Shown: piece after piece, positions 1 through 10,251 of the stretch
Numbering within the stretch: the first letter of the stretch is position 1
Layout: the number at the start of each line of letters is the position of its first letter
Source of the DNA: Linnemannia elongata
Taxonomy: Eukaryota; Mortierellomycota; Mortierellomycetes; Mortierellales; Mortierellaceae
Length of the DNA: 64,000 nt
Direction: 5' to 3'
Assembly (NCBI GenBank): GCA_036320915.1
Contig: JAXBDG010000007.1
Location: forward strand, 1,736,001-1,800,000
Notes under the pieces: generated by a model
Told to the model about the DNA's origin: nothing
Databases searched by the model: none
Seen by the model: only the letters and a program-made list of their open reading frames with translations
Made by a program: the position numbers and the translations under genes

Positions 1-1640
1 TAACCTAAACAGAAAGCGCCCAACAACAATTAGCCCAACAGAATTGTAAATGAAAATACATACACACACACGCAGCAACGAAGAATTTGGCATGTAAGTA
101 GAACCTGCATGCAACGACTAAAACAACAACTAAAACCACGACAATAACAACAAAGCTGGTGACCATTACTCATTTCCATTATTTACATCATTCCTGTCAC
201 CACTTAACACCACAGTACACATGCGCGCAAAAAGGAGAATAAAACAACGACTGGAAATGAAAAAGCACATGGCAACGACAATACAAACAACGCAACAGCA
301 ATAGGACCAAGGGGGGAAATGAACCAAAGGAAAAAAAAATAAAAAATATAATGCAACAAACGGGCGTAGTATCTGCTCCTCCTCAATGCTCTCAACCATT
401 CCACCTTTTCTTTTCTTCTCCATTACTCTTATCCCTCGTGGATGTGTCATGTAGTGGACAGCTGAGAGGAGAACTATTATACAGAAAGAGACATGCACGC
501 GCATACACAGACGGAAAAGAAGACAGAGCAGGGTAGGATGGATGGGCCTATCTATCTTTCCGTCGGCCCCAAACGATGAGGAAGAAAGGGGAAATTGGGT
601 GCTGATGTTGAGCCGTGCGCGCTCTCCACTGCGAGAGGAATTGTCGGTCCTTCAAATGAGAGGCAGAGCGACAAAGTCGAAGTGAAATACAGTACATCCG
701 AACATGTCAAAAGTGTTCAAAGAGATAGCGCAATTGGGGGGAAGCAAAACCCCATGGGTCCTTGTTTTCATTTGTGTTCTTCTTCATTTTATTCAGAGCA
801 TGCACAGCCGTGGTTACCTTGCTTCTCATTTTTTTCTTTTTGCGAGCATGGACACGAGCACGAGCATGGGCATGGTCAGTTTTTAGGGGGGAAAGATAGG
901 AAGGCGACATTGGGTAGGGTAGGATACAACGTGCTGAATATATATCTGACCGACCATATCGCTCCTCCGTCTGTCCGTCATTCCGCTGCTCTCTCCTCTT
1001 TCTCCCCTGTGCTCATTACGCACTCCATAGACACACCGATGTGTCCAATGGTGGCCCTTATCGACGGTACAAAAAATAAGGCCCTCAGTCAGCTATCGCA
1101 TATCTGCACGGGCTTGCCAGTCAAAAAAAAAAAAAAAAAAAGGAAGGAGGGAAAGAGAGCCAACGATTGTTCACCGCAAAGTAACAAAAAACCACTCCCT
1201 CTTTCCTCCATTTACCCTTGTCCATGTCCATGTCCATGTCAATGCCATTGTCAATGCATTAAGATATGATAGCATCCTTGTTAATAAACACGCACCCACT
1301 GACCACCCTTACAATCATTGACACAGGCCTGACCTGACCGTGGCCTGACCTGACTGATTTCCCCCTTTTCCCTCTATCGTCTTTTAATACTCTGCTCCTT
1401 TGTTGTTCTCATTCAAACCTTCCTTTATCTTTCCTTCTTTTCTCTTCTTCTTTTCTCTCTTCATTCATCATCCCACTCTTACCTTCGTAAACACATTCCT
1501 CCATTCCTTCATTCCTCCTTCATTTGCGCATAGACCAACCTAGACTTTCACTCTCCTTCTCTTACACTCACTCACTCTTACTCACCTTCACACGTCTTGC
1601 ACGCCCTTACCACATACACTTGATTTTATATCTGCACAAA
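1..1640. other. Left-edge intergenic region and bHLH promoter
   Basis: No gene is supported here. The open frames are low in complexity and show no family motif. The stretch holds a 19-nt A tract (1123-1141), a degenerate hexamer array of the TGTCCA type (about 1219-1257), a related CATGGACACGAG-like array in the other orientation (about 846-872), and a pyrimidine-rich run from about 1360 to 1620 that leads into the bHLH start codon at 1641. The CT-rich run is the likely core promoter or leader of that gene. Confidence 0.6.
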
Positions 1641-3439
1641 ATGGACAATCTATTCAACACCGACTCTGGGTTCAGACCCCCATCCCCGCTCACCTTCTCC
1701 TCCGCACCTGGCCCGGGCCTCTTTGGCGACTCTTTGGGGTTCGAAGGTACCTTTTTACCCAAAAAAAAAAAAAAAAAAAAGCGCCGCAACACAATGACCT
1801 TCTTTCCCCACTCACGTCCCCAAAATATTACGGATCCTCGCCTTTTCTTTTTCTGGTGCTTTCCCCCTCTTTCTTACTGCAATTCTCTTTTTCGCGTACA
1901 AACAGAAAGAGAGAGAGAGAGAGAGAGAAAAAGGGCAATGTGCGTGCGATATGAAATGTCTAATATATGCAGAAGATGGTGCTAATATATGTCTTTCATC
2001 CTCTCATTTCCCAATGTCATATTAATCTCTCACGATAGACTTTCGCTTTGCAAACCAAGATTTCCTCAACATGTCCACAGCAACAGGTCAAGCAGGTGAA
2101 GCAGCAGCTACAACAGCAGCGACTTCCTCGCTCCCAGGAATGATGATGATGGGGCCTAATGACCCATCGATGCAACTTTTCAACCCCTCCGAACAACGCT
2201 ACTTTTCAGAATTCCTCGACACCCTGGTCGTCGACCAGGATTTCACCTTCGACCCGAGTGCGATACCCAACCTGCCCAACCTGCCCCTGTTCTCTCAGGA
2301 TGTTGTTATGCCCGGTGGATTTAATATGGATGTCAATGCGCCTTTTCGGATGCCATCGTTACCCGGCGGACTGCCACAGCAGCAACAGCAGGTGCCACAG
2401 CTTTCTTCGCAACAGACCCCTATGGACTATGATATGAGCAACCCTACCGCCTTCAATGACAAGCAGCAAGCATCTGTATATACCCAACATCCAATTTCCG
2501 TCCCAGCCAAACGTTCAAAGACTAACAAGGGTGGCGCCTCCACCTCCTCTTCGTCAAGACCCTCCTCACTCGATGCACATGTCTCTGTGCAAGACCCTAC
2601 CGTTACAAGGATAGCGACGCCAATCCAACAACTATCCAAGCTCTCCCTCAACCAGTCTGCGGCGGCGGCTGCAGTAGCAGCAGTGACCACATCATCGACC
2701 AAAGCCAAAAAAAACAAGCGCGAAGAGGATGATCCCGCTGGAAGCAGCAATAACAGCCAACGCTCGCCAACGTCTCGCTCACAACCTTATAATTCTCAAC
2801 AATCGACTCACCAACAACGCCGACAGCAGAAGGAGGGCAGCCGCGACCGAAATACATCCATGTCGGATGAAGATGCCGGTGGCGCCTCTGACTCAACTGC
2901 TGCTCCTAAGGCCTCGACCTCGGCCTCAGCTGACGCTGGCGCTCCGGCTGCTATCACACCGAAGCGCAAACCTTACAAGGAGCTCTTGACGGAGGAAGAG
3001 AAACGGGCAAACCATATTGCATCCGAGCAGAAACGGCGCAACACCATCCGCAACGGGTTCAAGGACATGACCGACATCATCCCTGACCTCAAGGACGTCA
3101 ACAGTTCCAAGTCGACCATCTTGTTCAAGGCTGTCGACTTTATCAAGCATCTCGAGAGAAGGAATCGTATCCTGCAGGAGAAGGCGACTCTGCTCGAGTC
3201 TAGATTGCTCATGCAGAAGGGTGGTGGACACACACAGATTCAGTCTCAGGCACAGGCTCACCAACAACAGCAACACCACCATAGTCAGGCTCACCCACAA
3301 CAGCAACTTTCATCTCCTTATCGGACATCCCCATACGACCACTCCGCACACCAGCAATCCCAACACCAACCCCAGCACATACAACAGCATCATCATCAAC
3401 AACAGCACTCGCATTTTAACCAGCAGCAGCACCGTAACC

Positions 3440-3470
<31 letters not shown>

Positions 3471-3558
3471 CCAGCAGCCATCATACCATTCCTCGGGTCT
3501 TGACGACAAGCGGCTACAGGAGATACCCAACATTTACCCTGTCTCCATGAATCGATAG
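1641..3558 (+). CDS. bHLH transcription factor, E-box binding class
   Basis: Two exons, 1641-1746 and 2060-3558, encode 534 residues. The intron (GTACCT...CCAAG) restores a smooth GFE-DFLNMS junction, so the start is ATG 1641 rather than the internal ATG 2071. A basic helix-loop-helix domain lies at about residues 338-410. The basic region has His354, Glu358 and Arg362, the H-x3-E-x3-R pattern known to contact CACGTG-type E boxes, and a short leucine-rich helix follows. The rest is disordered: an Ala-rich run, Ser/Thr tracts, and a C-terminal Gln/His region with a polyGln run. The role is inferred as nuclear, dimeric and gene-regulatory. The domain recalls the Mlx/Ino4 type, but the target pathway cannot be told. 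A long pyrimidine tract follows the stop, and the next gene converges on it. Confidence 0.88.
1747..2059 (+). other. Intron 1 of the bHLH gene with A20 and GA repeats
   Basis: This 313-nt phase-1 intron contains a run of 20 A (1761-1780) and a GA dinucleotide repeat (about 1909-1928). Reading through it meets stops in the gene's frame, so splicing is needed for the N-terminal MDNLFNT segment to join the bHLH part. Confidence 0.75.
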
Positions 3559-3569
3559 ATACCCCTGTT

Positions 3570-3722
3570 TTTTCTTTTTTCTTTTCTTTTTCTTTTTTTT
3601 CTTTTTTCTTTTTTCTTTTTTCTTTTTTCTTTTTTCTTTTTTCTTTTTTCTTTTTTCTTTTCTTTTTTTTCTTTTTTTTCTCTTTTTTTTCTTTTTTTTC
3701 TTTTTTTTCTTTTTTTTCTTCG
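3570..3722 (+). repeat. Pyrimidine tract of T-rich CTTTTT repeats
   Basis: About 150 nt made almost only of T and C, with a repeated motif of one C and five to eight T. It begins 12 nt after the bHLH stop codon. It probably lies in the 3' UTR or terminator of that gene, and its mirror-like polypyrimidine composition could favour triplex DNA. Confidence 0.9.
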
Positions 3723-3899
3723 TTTTTGTGGGTTCGACTCAAGGTCCAGGAACTAATAAAACTAGATGGCCCATCATCATGTTTGGCAACACAAAAGACG
3801 ACCAAGTGGCGAATTAACGCGGAGATGTGTCAACAGCACACTCACAAAAAAACGTGGCTTTCGACGTTCATATTCAACGTTTTTGGATTTACATGGATA

Positions 3900-3919
3900 G
3901 GGGGGGGGGGGGGGGGGGG
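3900..3919 (+). repeat. Homopolymer of 20 G
   Basis: An unbroken G20 run sits between the converging 3' ends of the bHLH gene and the minus-strand gene. Such a run can form a G-quadruplex, and its length is also prone to sequencing error. Confidence 0.95.
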
Positions 3920-3980
3920 AATCTAGCATTCTTAAATAGCTGTGTGTATCAGTTGTTTTGAGGGAGGACGAGGCGAGGGT

Positions 3981-6935
3981 TCAAGCACGACTCCTCCGCC
4001 GAGACCATTCTCCGGGTCTCCCTGATGACATGGGTCTGTCTGGAGGGCCACTGCCGCCTCCATTACCTCTCCCACCTCCACCTCCATTGCCGCCGCCACC
4101 AGCGAATCCAGGACGATTCCGGAGCATGCCTCCTCGAGCGTGTGGCATCTGCATCATATGCCTATTGAATGAAAGCGGTCTTCCACCTGGCGGTCCCAAC
4201 AGAGAGATCGGTGGTGGCGGACCATCGTTGTGTCCATAGTACCCGCCAGAACCGCGTCCACTACTGCCAGCCCCAACAGCATTACTTCCAGTGCCATTCC
4301 CGCTTCCTCCACTGCTGCCGCCACCGGTGTTACTGCTGCCACTGTTGCTGTTGCTGTTTCCGAACCCTATCCTGGTAGGAGGGGGACCCTGAGAATGATG
4401 GTATCCGAGCGAGCCACTACCTTGCTGTCGATACGATCCTCCTCCACTTCCACCACTACCGTTCATACTTGAAGACATGAGGGACGTAGGTCCGTTGCCG
4501 CCCTTGCCTCGATGGTATCCGTCATCGCCATGGTAACTATCCGCTCCAAGACTCCTGGCCGACGATGACGATGATGGGGGCCCCCCATGGTGATGATGTC
4601 GAACCTGCGGCTTCTCAGGGAGTCCATTGTTGTTATGGCTGTTGTTGCTCCCGCTTCCAATCCCTCCGCCGCCATGACGGTTCGCATGAGATCCCGATAA
4701 ATCCGCCCGCGGATACTTGTTGGAAGCCGATGATTCTCCATAGGACGACGACGAATAGACAGGTCCGAATGATCCTGCACCCGAGCCTCGGTAGTTGTTA
4801 CTACTGTTCAAAGGACCATCCTCCCCAATCGGGGAGATGCTCCGCTGTCGTTTCGGTTTCATCATGGTTGCTCCTGCGGACGATGGCGGCGATGCAAACG
4901 AGTTTGTCGGTGTTGAAGATGTCGAGTTGGATGATGAATTCGAGAGCGTCGGTTTCCTTGGGATTTCCAAGTTCAGTTTCGATCTGTCGATAATCCGTTC
5001 GTGCTCGCGCCTAGTATTTTTCGTTGACCAAAGAAACGAGTAAGTATGTCGTTTCCTTCCGAATATCACGATGTTGAAAAAAATAAAGGTCCAGCGCGCG
5101 TTAACATTTCATCACCGTGAACACACACCTTTTGATGTTTGGTCGAGAGGGCTCGGTTCTCCGGTCGTGACCCTGATCCAATGACTTTCTTGAATTCTCT
5201 GCTCTCCTAGCCTCCTCCTTGCTGTCCCTTTCCAACAAACGAGCAACCTTGCTGTCTCTAAATGGCGGTCGATCCAAAGGCGCCGCCCTTGTCGAAGTCT
5301 CCACTGCAGATGATAAAACTTTGTCGCGGCGCGCTTCCTCAGCCTGAGGTGGTTGCGGTAGTTGTGGTGGTAGTGGAAGTTGAGGTAGTTGAGGTAGTTG
5401 AGGCAGTTGAGGTAGTTGAGGTAGTTGAGGTAGTTGAGGTAGTTGAGGTGGTTGTGGTAGTGGTGGTGGCTGTGGCAGTTGTGGTGGCTGAGGTAGTTGT
5501 GGCGGGATATCCAGTGGTAGAGTAGATGCAGATGACGACGTTGATAATGCTGCTGTTGTTGTTGGTGGTGCCGAGGGAGGTTCTTGTTCGCTCTTTTGTA
5601 ACGTACTCCGGAAAAGTGCAAAGAGTCGGCTCTTTTCCTTCTTCAGTTCCTCCAGTTGTAACAAAATATCCTGTTCGATTGGGTCGATCTCGGGTTTCTC
5701 CTCAACAATAGCGCCCTCATCGGCCGCAGATAACGTTGGCTTTTGCTCGGGTCGAGTCTCCTCCGAGATCTCCATTGCTGCTGCTGCCGCTGCCGTTGCT
5801 ATTGGCAGTGGCGCTTCCATCGTAACATCCTGCACTTGTAGTTCTACAGGTGCAACTGATATCGTATCCTCAAGAGTAGGCTGTGTTGCTGGCGTATCCT
5901 GATTTGAGGTAACGTTGTTGTTTTCTCCAGTGTCAACGCCTTTCTTCAACAGTTCTGGTAGTGTTTCCACGATTGTATCGACCACAGAGCCCGCTGGCGA
6001 GGAGCTCTTTGTCCTTAGATACTCAATCTTCCATCGACTCCTTGCGTTCATACGTTCGCCGTCCGGTATCGAGTGGGCTCCAGATACAGCGCGTTGGTGG
6101 CCATGATGGTGGTGGTGTCCGTGGTGTCCATTATGGTGATGGTGTCGATGACCTTTTGAGGGCGAATCCGTTAAAAGCGGCGACGGTGAAGGACCATTTG
6201 GAGCTATTTTTGATTAGCATAAACATAGGAGTGCTCGATGTGTGAGAACGGAGGAATGAATACAGTAGACAGTATTGCGCCAAACAACCTCCAAGATTGG
6301 TAAACAAAGCGGCAGAGTCCCAAAGAGCCTTCACCTCAGTCAACGTTCCTCCTCGCCGTCTTGCTTCCCTGTCGTTGTTCTTGCTCTCGGATTATGTTTG
6401 TTCACTCTTTGCCAGCATTCTTCGTCCTTTCTATGTCCTTCGTCACCTTTCTCCTGTTGTAGTATCCTCCTGTAGAGATCACTTATGAGATCGTGCCGAG
6501 GAAGATATAAAAAACTCACACGCACACATCTGCACAAAACAACGGACGGAAGGGAGGACGAACGAACAGGCGATAAAACCAATCACCAACGACCGCGTGT
6601 TTTTAACGAAAACACCTCGAAAACAAAAGGCGGCGGCGTTCTACGCTAACCAAGAACGCCCTTCATTTTTTCTAATCCCCCGTCCGTTAACCTCACCAAA
6701 ACCACTCAAAAAAGCAAAACAAAGACCCCGGTCGTAAGAGCTCCCAAACGAAGTAAAAAAAAAAAGGGCTCTTACCACTTCTGACGATCGCGATCGAGTT
6801 GCCAAGAAAGGACTCGTCCTCCTCGGTGGATGCTTCTTCTTCTTCCTCTTCCCGTTGCTGGACAATCCTCTTGGCTAGGGCCCGACGAATGGTCGCATTC
6901 CGTTCTGGATCGACTTGTAGTTCAAAAACTGTCAT
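3981..6935 (-). CDS. Unrecognised His-, Pro/Gln- and Gly-rich protein
   Basis: I do not recognise this family. Three exons join in frame: 6935-6776, 6203-5129 and 5010-3981, giving 754 residues. The introns have GTAAGA/ATAG and GTGTGT/CTAG borders. The N-terminus starts MTVFELQVDPERN and contains a charged helix rich in Arg, Gln and Glu. A His-rich patch follows (about residues 74-92). Next come a short basic segment (RSRWKIEYLR), an acidic helical segment (IEQDILLQLEELKKEK, followed by an RLFALF stretch), a repeat of Pro-Gln-Leu triplets, a second charged helix (RREHERIIDRSKLNLE) and a long Gly/Ser/Asn-rich tail with isolated RG pairs ending RRRSRA. The composition suggests a nuclear RNA- or chromatin-associated scaffold, which is only inference. 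It is divergent from the carboxypeptidase gene and convergent with the bHLH gene. An upstream 5' exon is possible. Confidence 0.7.
5345..5515 (-). repeat. 9-nt coding minisatellite (Pro-Gln-Leu repeats)
   Basis: Plus-strand units of the form GTTGAGGTA, with GTTGTGGTG variants, repeat about 18 times. Read on the minus strand they encode Leu-Pro-Gln / Pro-Gln-Leu triplets inside the unrecognised protein. All changes keep the 9-nt period and therefore the reading frame. Confidence 0.9.
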
Positions 6936-7889
6936 TCAAAAAGTATTGTTGGAGTCCTGCAAAAAGAAAGAGCGGATCCTGTCCCTTTGGTTTGGTGTTA
7001 TGATTATTGAAAGAAAGTGAGACGAGATTGGTATGGTCGTAAAGGAGGAGGTGTGAGGAGGAGAGGGAGGGAGGGAAGGAAGAAGGGGGGCTGCGGCCGT
7101 TAGATTGCAGGTTTAGGGAGAAGGAGGGAGGGAGGGAAGGGAGAGATGGAAGAGTGTGAGGTGTGAATGGGAAAAAAACAAGACGAAAAGAACAGCGAGG
7201 GAATCAGTTGAGAGTGAGCTCGATTGGTGCACGTGACCATGGTCAATTTTTCAGAGGCAACGCGATCTCGCTTGGGAGTTGGGAGAACAAGGAAGAATGT
7301 CGAGAAGGCATAGGTTGGTGTGAGACGGGTCGATTATGGAACGAAAAAAAAAAAAAAGGGCTACCCAGCGGTCTCATATGTTGTGCTAGTTGGTCATCAA
7401 TTACGTGGTATCTGATAGTTTTAAAGCTACCTTTCACATTTTTTGGTTCCTTTGAAGAGGATCGCCCAACGCGATTGCATCCTTTGCCTCTCGAGATAAG
7501 CAGGCAGCATTCCGATTTTAGGTCGCAAACGTCTTCCCCTTTAAGATCAACGTTTGGCTACTGCATCGAGTGCAGATAACCCAATTGCTGCTCACTTCTT
7601 TACCACACAAGAAGAGAGGAAACTTGGAATTCCCAGCTTCCTCTCTTGGAGGTATTTTATGATCGAACGTCCCACCAAGAGTGAAAAACGGGGGCTACGC
7701 CATTTCTTTAATTGAAAAGGTGACTATGCAATTAGAGAAAAGAGTGTTCTGGCCCCACTCTACACAAAACATTCAGGGTGAGTGCACTTTTTGTCTCTCT
7801 TTCTCTTCCCCTCCCCTCCCTTGCCAAACCAACACCTTTGTCCATTTCACACCACTCTTTCATTCTCATTAACATAATACAAAACAACC
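6936..7889. promoter_or_regulatory. Divergent promoter region
   Basis: This 0.95-kb region lies between the start of the unrecognised minus-strand gene and the carboxypeptidase start. It holds purine-rich tracts (7040-7150), one palindromic E box (7230-7235), and a CT-rich leader at 7790-7870 just before ATG 7890. No supported gene lies inside it. Confidence 0.55.
7230..7237 (-). promoter_or_regulatory. E box / CDE1-like site GTCACGTG
   Basis: The plus strand reads CACGTGAC, so the minus strand gives GTCACGTG. This matches the RTCACRTG consensus of yeast Cbf1 and the CACGTG core of class-B bHLH factors. Its place in the divergent promoter makes it a plausible regulatory site. A single 8-mer is weak evidence. 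Confidence 0.35.
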
Positions 7890-10026
7890 ATGCGTCTTTT
7901 GACCATCCCCGTCGCACTGGCCCTCTCGGTATTGTGCACCGCCTACCCTCAGCCACTCCAACAGGCCAACAACAACGTCCAAGGACAACAAATCACCTTT
8001 GATTCTTTCCGTCCCCAACACCACCCAGCTTCGCACAACAATGCCAACAATGACAACAGTGGCTATGCCCGCTTCGATGACCAGCAGGTCCTCCGTGTTG
8101 AGGTCTCTTCCATGGAGGAGCTCAAGAAACTCGAGGCCACCGTCGAGGTACTGTAACACTCTACACTTACGTTCTCTTTGTTGCCCTGAGCACACAACAA
8201 TGTAGAGGCATTCTTTAACGATGGCATTGTACTTTATAGGACAAGAACTTGGATTTGTGGTCGAACCTTAGGATTGGCACAGTCGATGTCCGCGTCCCCT
8301 CGTCCGAGATCGAAGCCTTCAAGGCCGCGATCCCCTTTCCCTCAACCGTCATGATCCCTAACCTGCAAGATTTGGTCCCTGACCAAGCACCCGCTCTCAA
8401 CATCCAGGCTGCCTCCTCCTGGAACTACACCGACGACTCGTTCTGGAAGAACTACCATGATTTGTCGACTCTCAACAACTTTACAGAGACTATGGTCCAG
8501 CAGTTCCCAGACCTGGTGACCCGTACCTCGATGGGGTTCACTCATGAGGGTCGTGAGGTCTTTGGTATGACCATCCATGGGTACAAGAAGCGTCAGGAGA
8601 TGGAGGCCATGGAGGAGTTGGTCGAGGAGGTCGAGGAGTTGGTTGAAGAGGCTAGCTCGTGGTGGTCCTGGATGTTTGGTTCTTCCTCTTCCTCGTCATC
8701 ATCCGAGCCCAAGGAGTTGAAGAAGCCATCCAAGCCCAAGAAGCACCCCAAGGCCATTGTCATCCACGGAGGCCAGCATGCCCGAGGTACATTAAATGTT
8801 TCTGTACCCCTTTCTTTGTGCACCACCCCATACGACAGCACTCATCCTTTCATTTCGTATTGGGGTCACGCTATCAAATCGATGAGAAGAATCGATTTTT
8901 GCATGTCCGTGTGAACCAATGAAACCAGACCCAGCAGAAAACCATCATGCCGTCTTGCTCTACAACTGCCTATCGTAACTCACTCCCTGCCCCTTTTGGT
9001 AACGATTCTGTGCAATAGAGTGGATTGGACCCGCCGTTGTGTCGTACATCGCCAAGGAGCTAATTCTCGGCTATGGTAACAGCAAAAAGATTACCCGTCT
9101 CGTCGACCAGTTCGAGTTCACCATCGTCCCTGTCCTCAACGTCGATGGATATGCCTACACCTGGGAGCACAACCGCATGTGGCGCAAGAACAGGCAGCCC
9201 ACCTCCATTCCTTTCTGCCCCGGCATCGTAAGTCGCCCTTCCGTGCCTTGTTTCCTTGTCCATACATCCTTTGTCAGTAATATTAATTCCTTGACCATTT
9301 GTCTGTAATTCAAAAATAGGACCCTAACCGCAACTGGGGATACAAATTCGCTACCGGCGGCAGCTCCCCAAATCCCTGCAGTGATGCATACCATGGTTCA
9401 GAGGCATTCATCGCCAAGGAACCCAAGATGATTGCAGACTACATCCTCAAGAAGGAGAATGTTGTCGGCTACATTGACTTCCACTCATACTCTCAGCTCT
9501 GGATGACCCCCTTTGGAGCCGACTGCTCCAAAATCCCCAAGGACGACGAGGATATCATGGAGGCTGGTATGGGTGCTGCCAAGGCCCTCAAGGATGTTCA
9601 TGGAAAGAAGTTTGCTGTTGGAAGCGTCTGCAAGATTATTTACCAGGCTAGCGGTGGATCGTTGGACTGGTGAGTTGTTTATGAAATATGCATGGCTTGT
9701 TGTGCTTTGTCTTTTTTGTTGGTGGTTAATGCCTTTTGATGAGATGACATGGCTACGCGAAAATGATTGTTGCAATTATTATTGACCATGCCCTTTATTC
9801 CTTTTTTTTTTTTTTTTTTTTTTTTTTCCAATCTCATACCTGTAGGACATACGCGGAAGGCGGAGTCAAGTACTCGTACGCTGTCGAGCTGAGAGACACA
9901 GGCCGCCACGGATTCTTGCTCCCCGAGGACGAGATCTTGCCATCGTCCGAGGAAACCTTTGCTGGCGTTTTGCACCTTGCCAACTTTATCCGCAAGCGCG
10001 AGAAGCAGTGGGGATACTGGATGTAA
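7890..10026 (+). CDS. Secreted M14 metallocarboxypeptidase
   Basis: Five exons (7890-8147, 8240-8786, 9019-9227, 9320-9669, 9846-10026) encode 514 residues. A hydrophobic signal peptide ([18 protein letters not shown]) starts the protein. A propeptide with an activation-domain look ([16 protein letters not shown]) spans about residues 65-190. The peptidase domain follows. Zinc ligands are His266 and Glu269 (HAREW, its Glu codon split by intron 2) and His393 (DFHSYSQLW). The general-base Glu469 sits in VELRD. DPNRNW supplies the substrate-binding Asn-Arg. The family cleaves C-terminal residues from peptides; secretion and processing from a zymogen are inferred. Residues about 200-258 form an unusual insert (acidic helix, WWSW, Ser8, Lys/Pro-rich) directly before the zinc motif. 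Intron 4 carries a T26 tract. Confidence 0.93.
9802..9827 (+). repeat. T26 homopolymer in carboxypeptidase intron 4
   Basis: A run of 26 T lies just upstream of the CTGTAG acceptor at 9845, so it doubles as an extreme polypyrimidine tract. Confidence 0.95.
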
Positions 10027-10251
10027 AAACGTGTCACAGTGCGGAGACTCGTCTAAGTCAAGAGCTTGTGTCGTTTGAGGAGAACACAAACCACAACTAT
10101 AACCACATATATCATATTTTTCTTTTACCTCTTAGTCATATCGTTCAGTTACATGAATATTAAACATATAATGCTTTTTCAATGAATGCATGTCAGAAGT
10201 GAGTGAACCTTTTAATGTATGAACAGAATGGGATGGAAGATGATACTATAT

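Noticed and set aside
1..20. Telomere-like TAACC at the window start
   Set aside because: A single copy, not a repeat array.
595..1269. 224-codon frame near the left edge
   Set aside because: Ends in poly-Lys from an A19 run and Cys-Pro repeats from a hexamer array; no family resemblance.
2071..3558. Start of the bHLH gene at ATG 2071
   Set aside because: The upstream exon 1641-1746 joins in phase and gives a smooth N-terminus; 2071 remains possible as an internal start.
3728..3745. tRNA B-box-like GGTTCGACTC
   Set aside because: No A box or cloverleaf can be folded from the T-rich flank.
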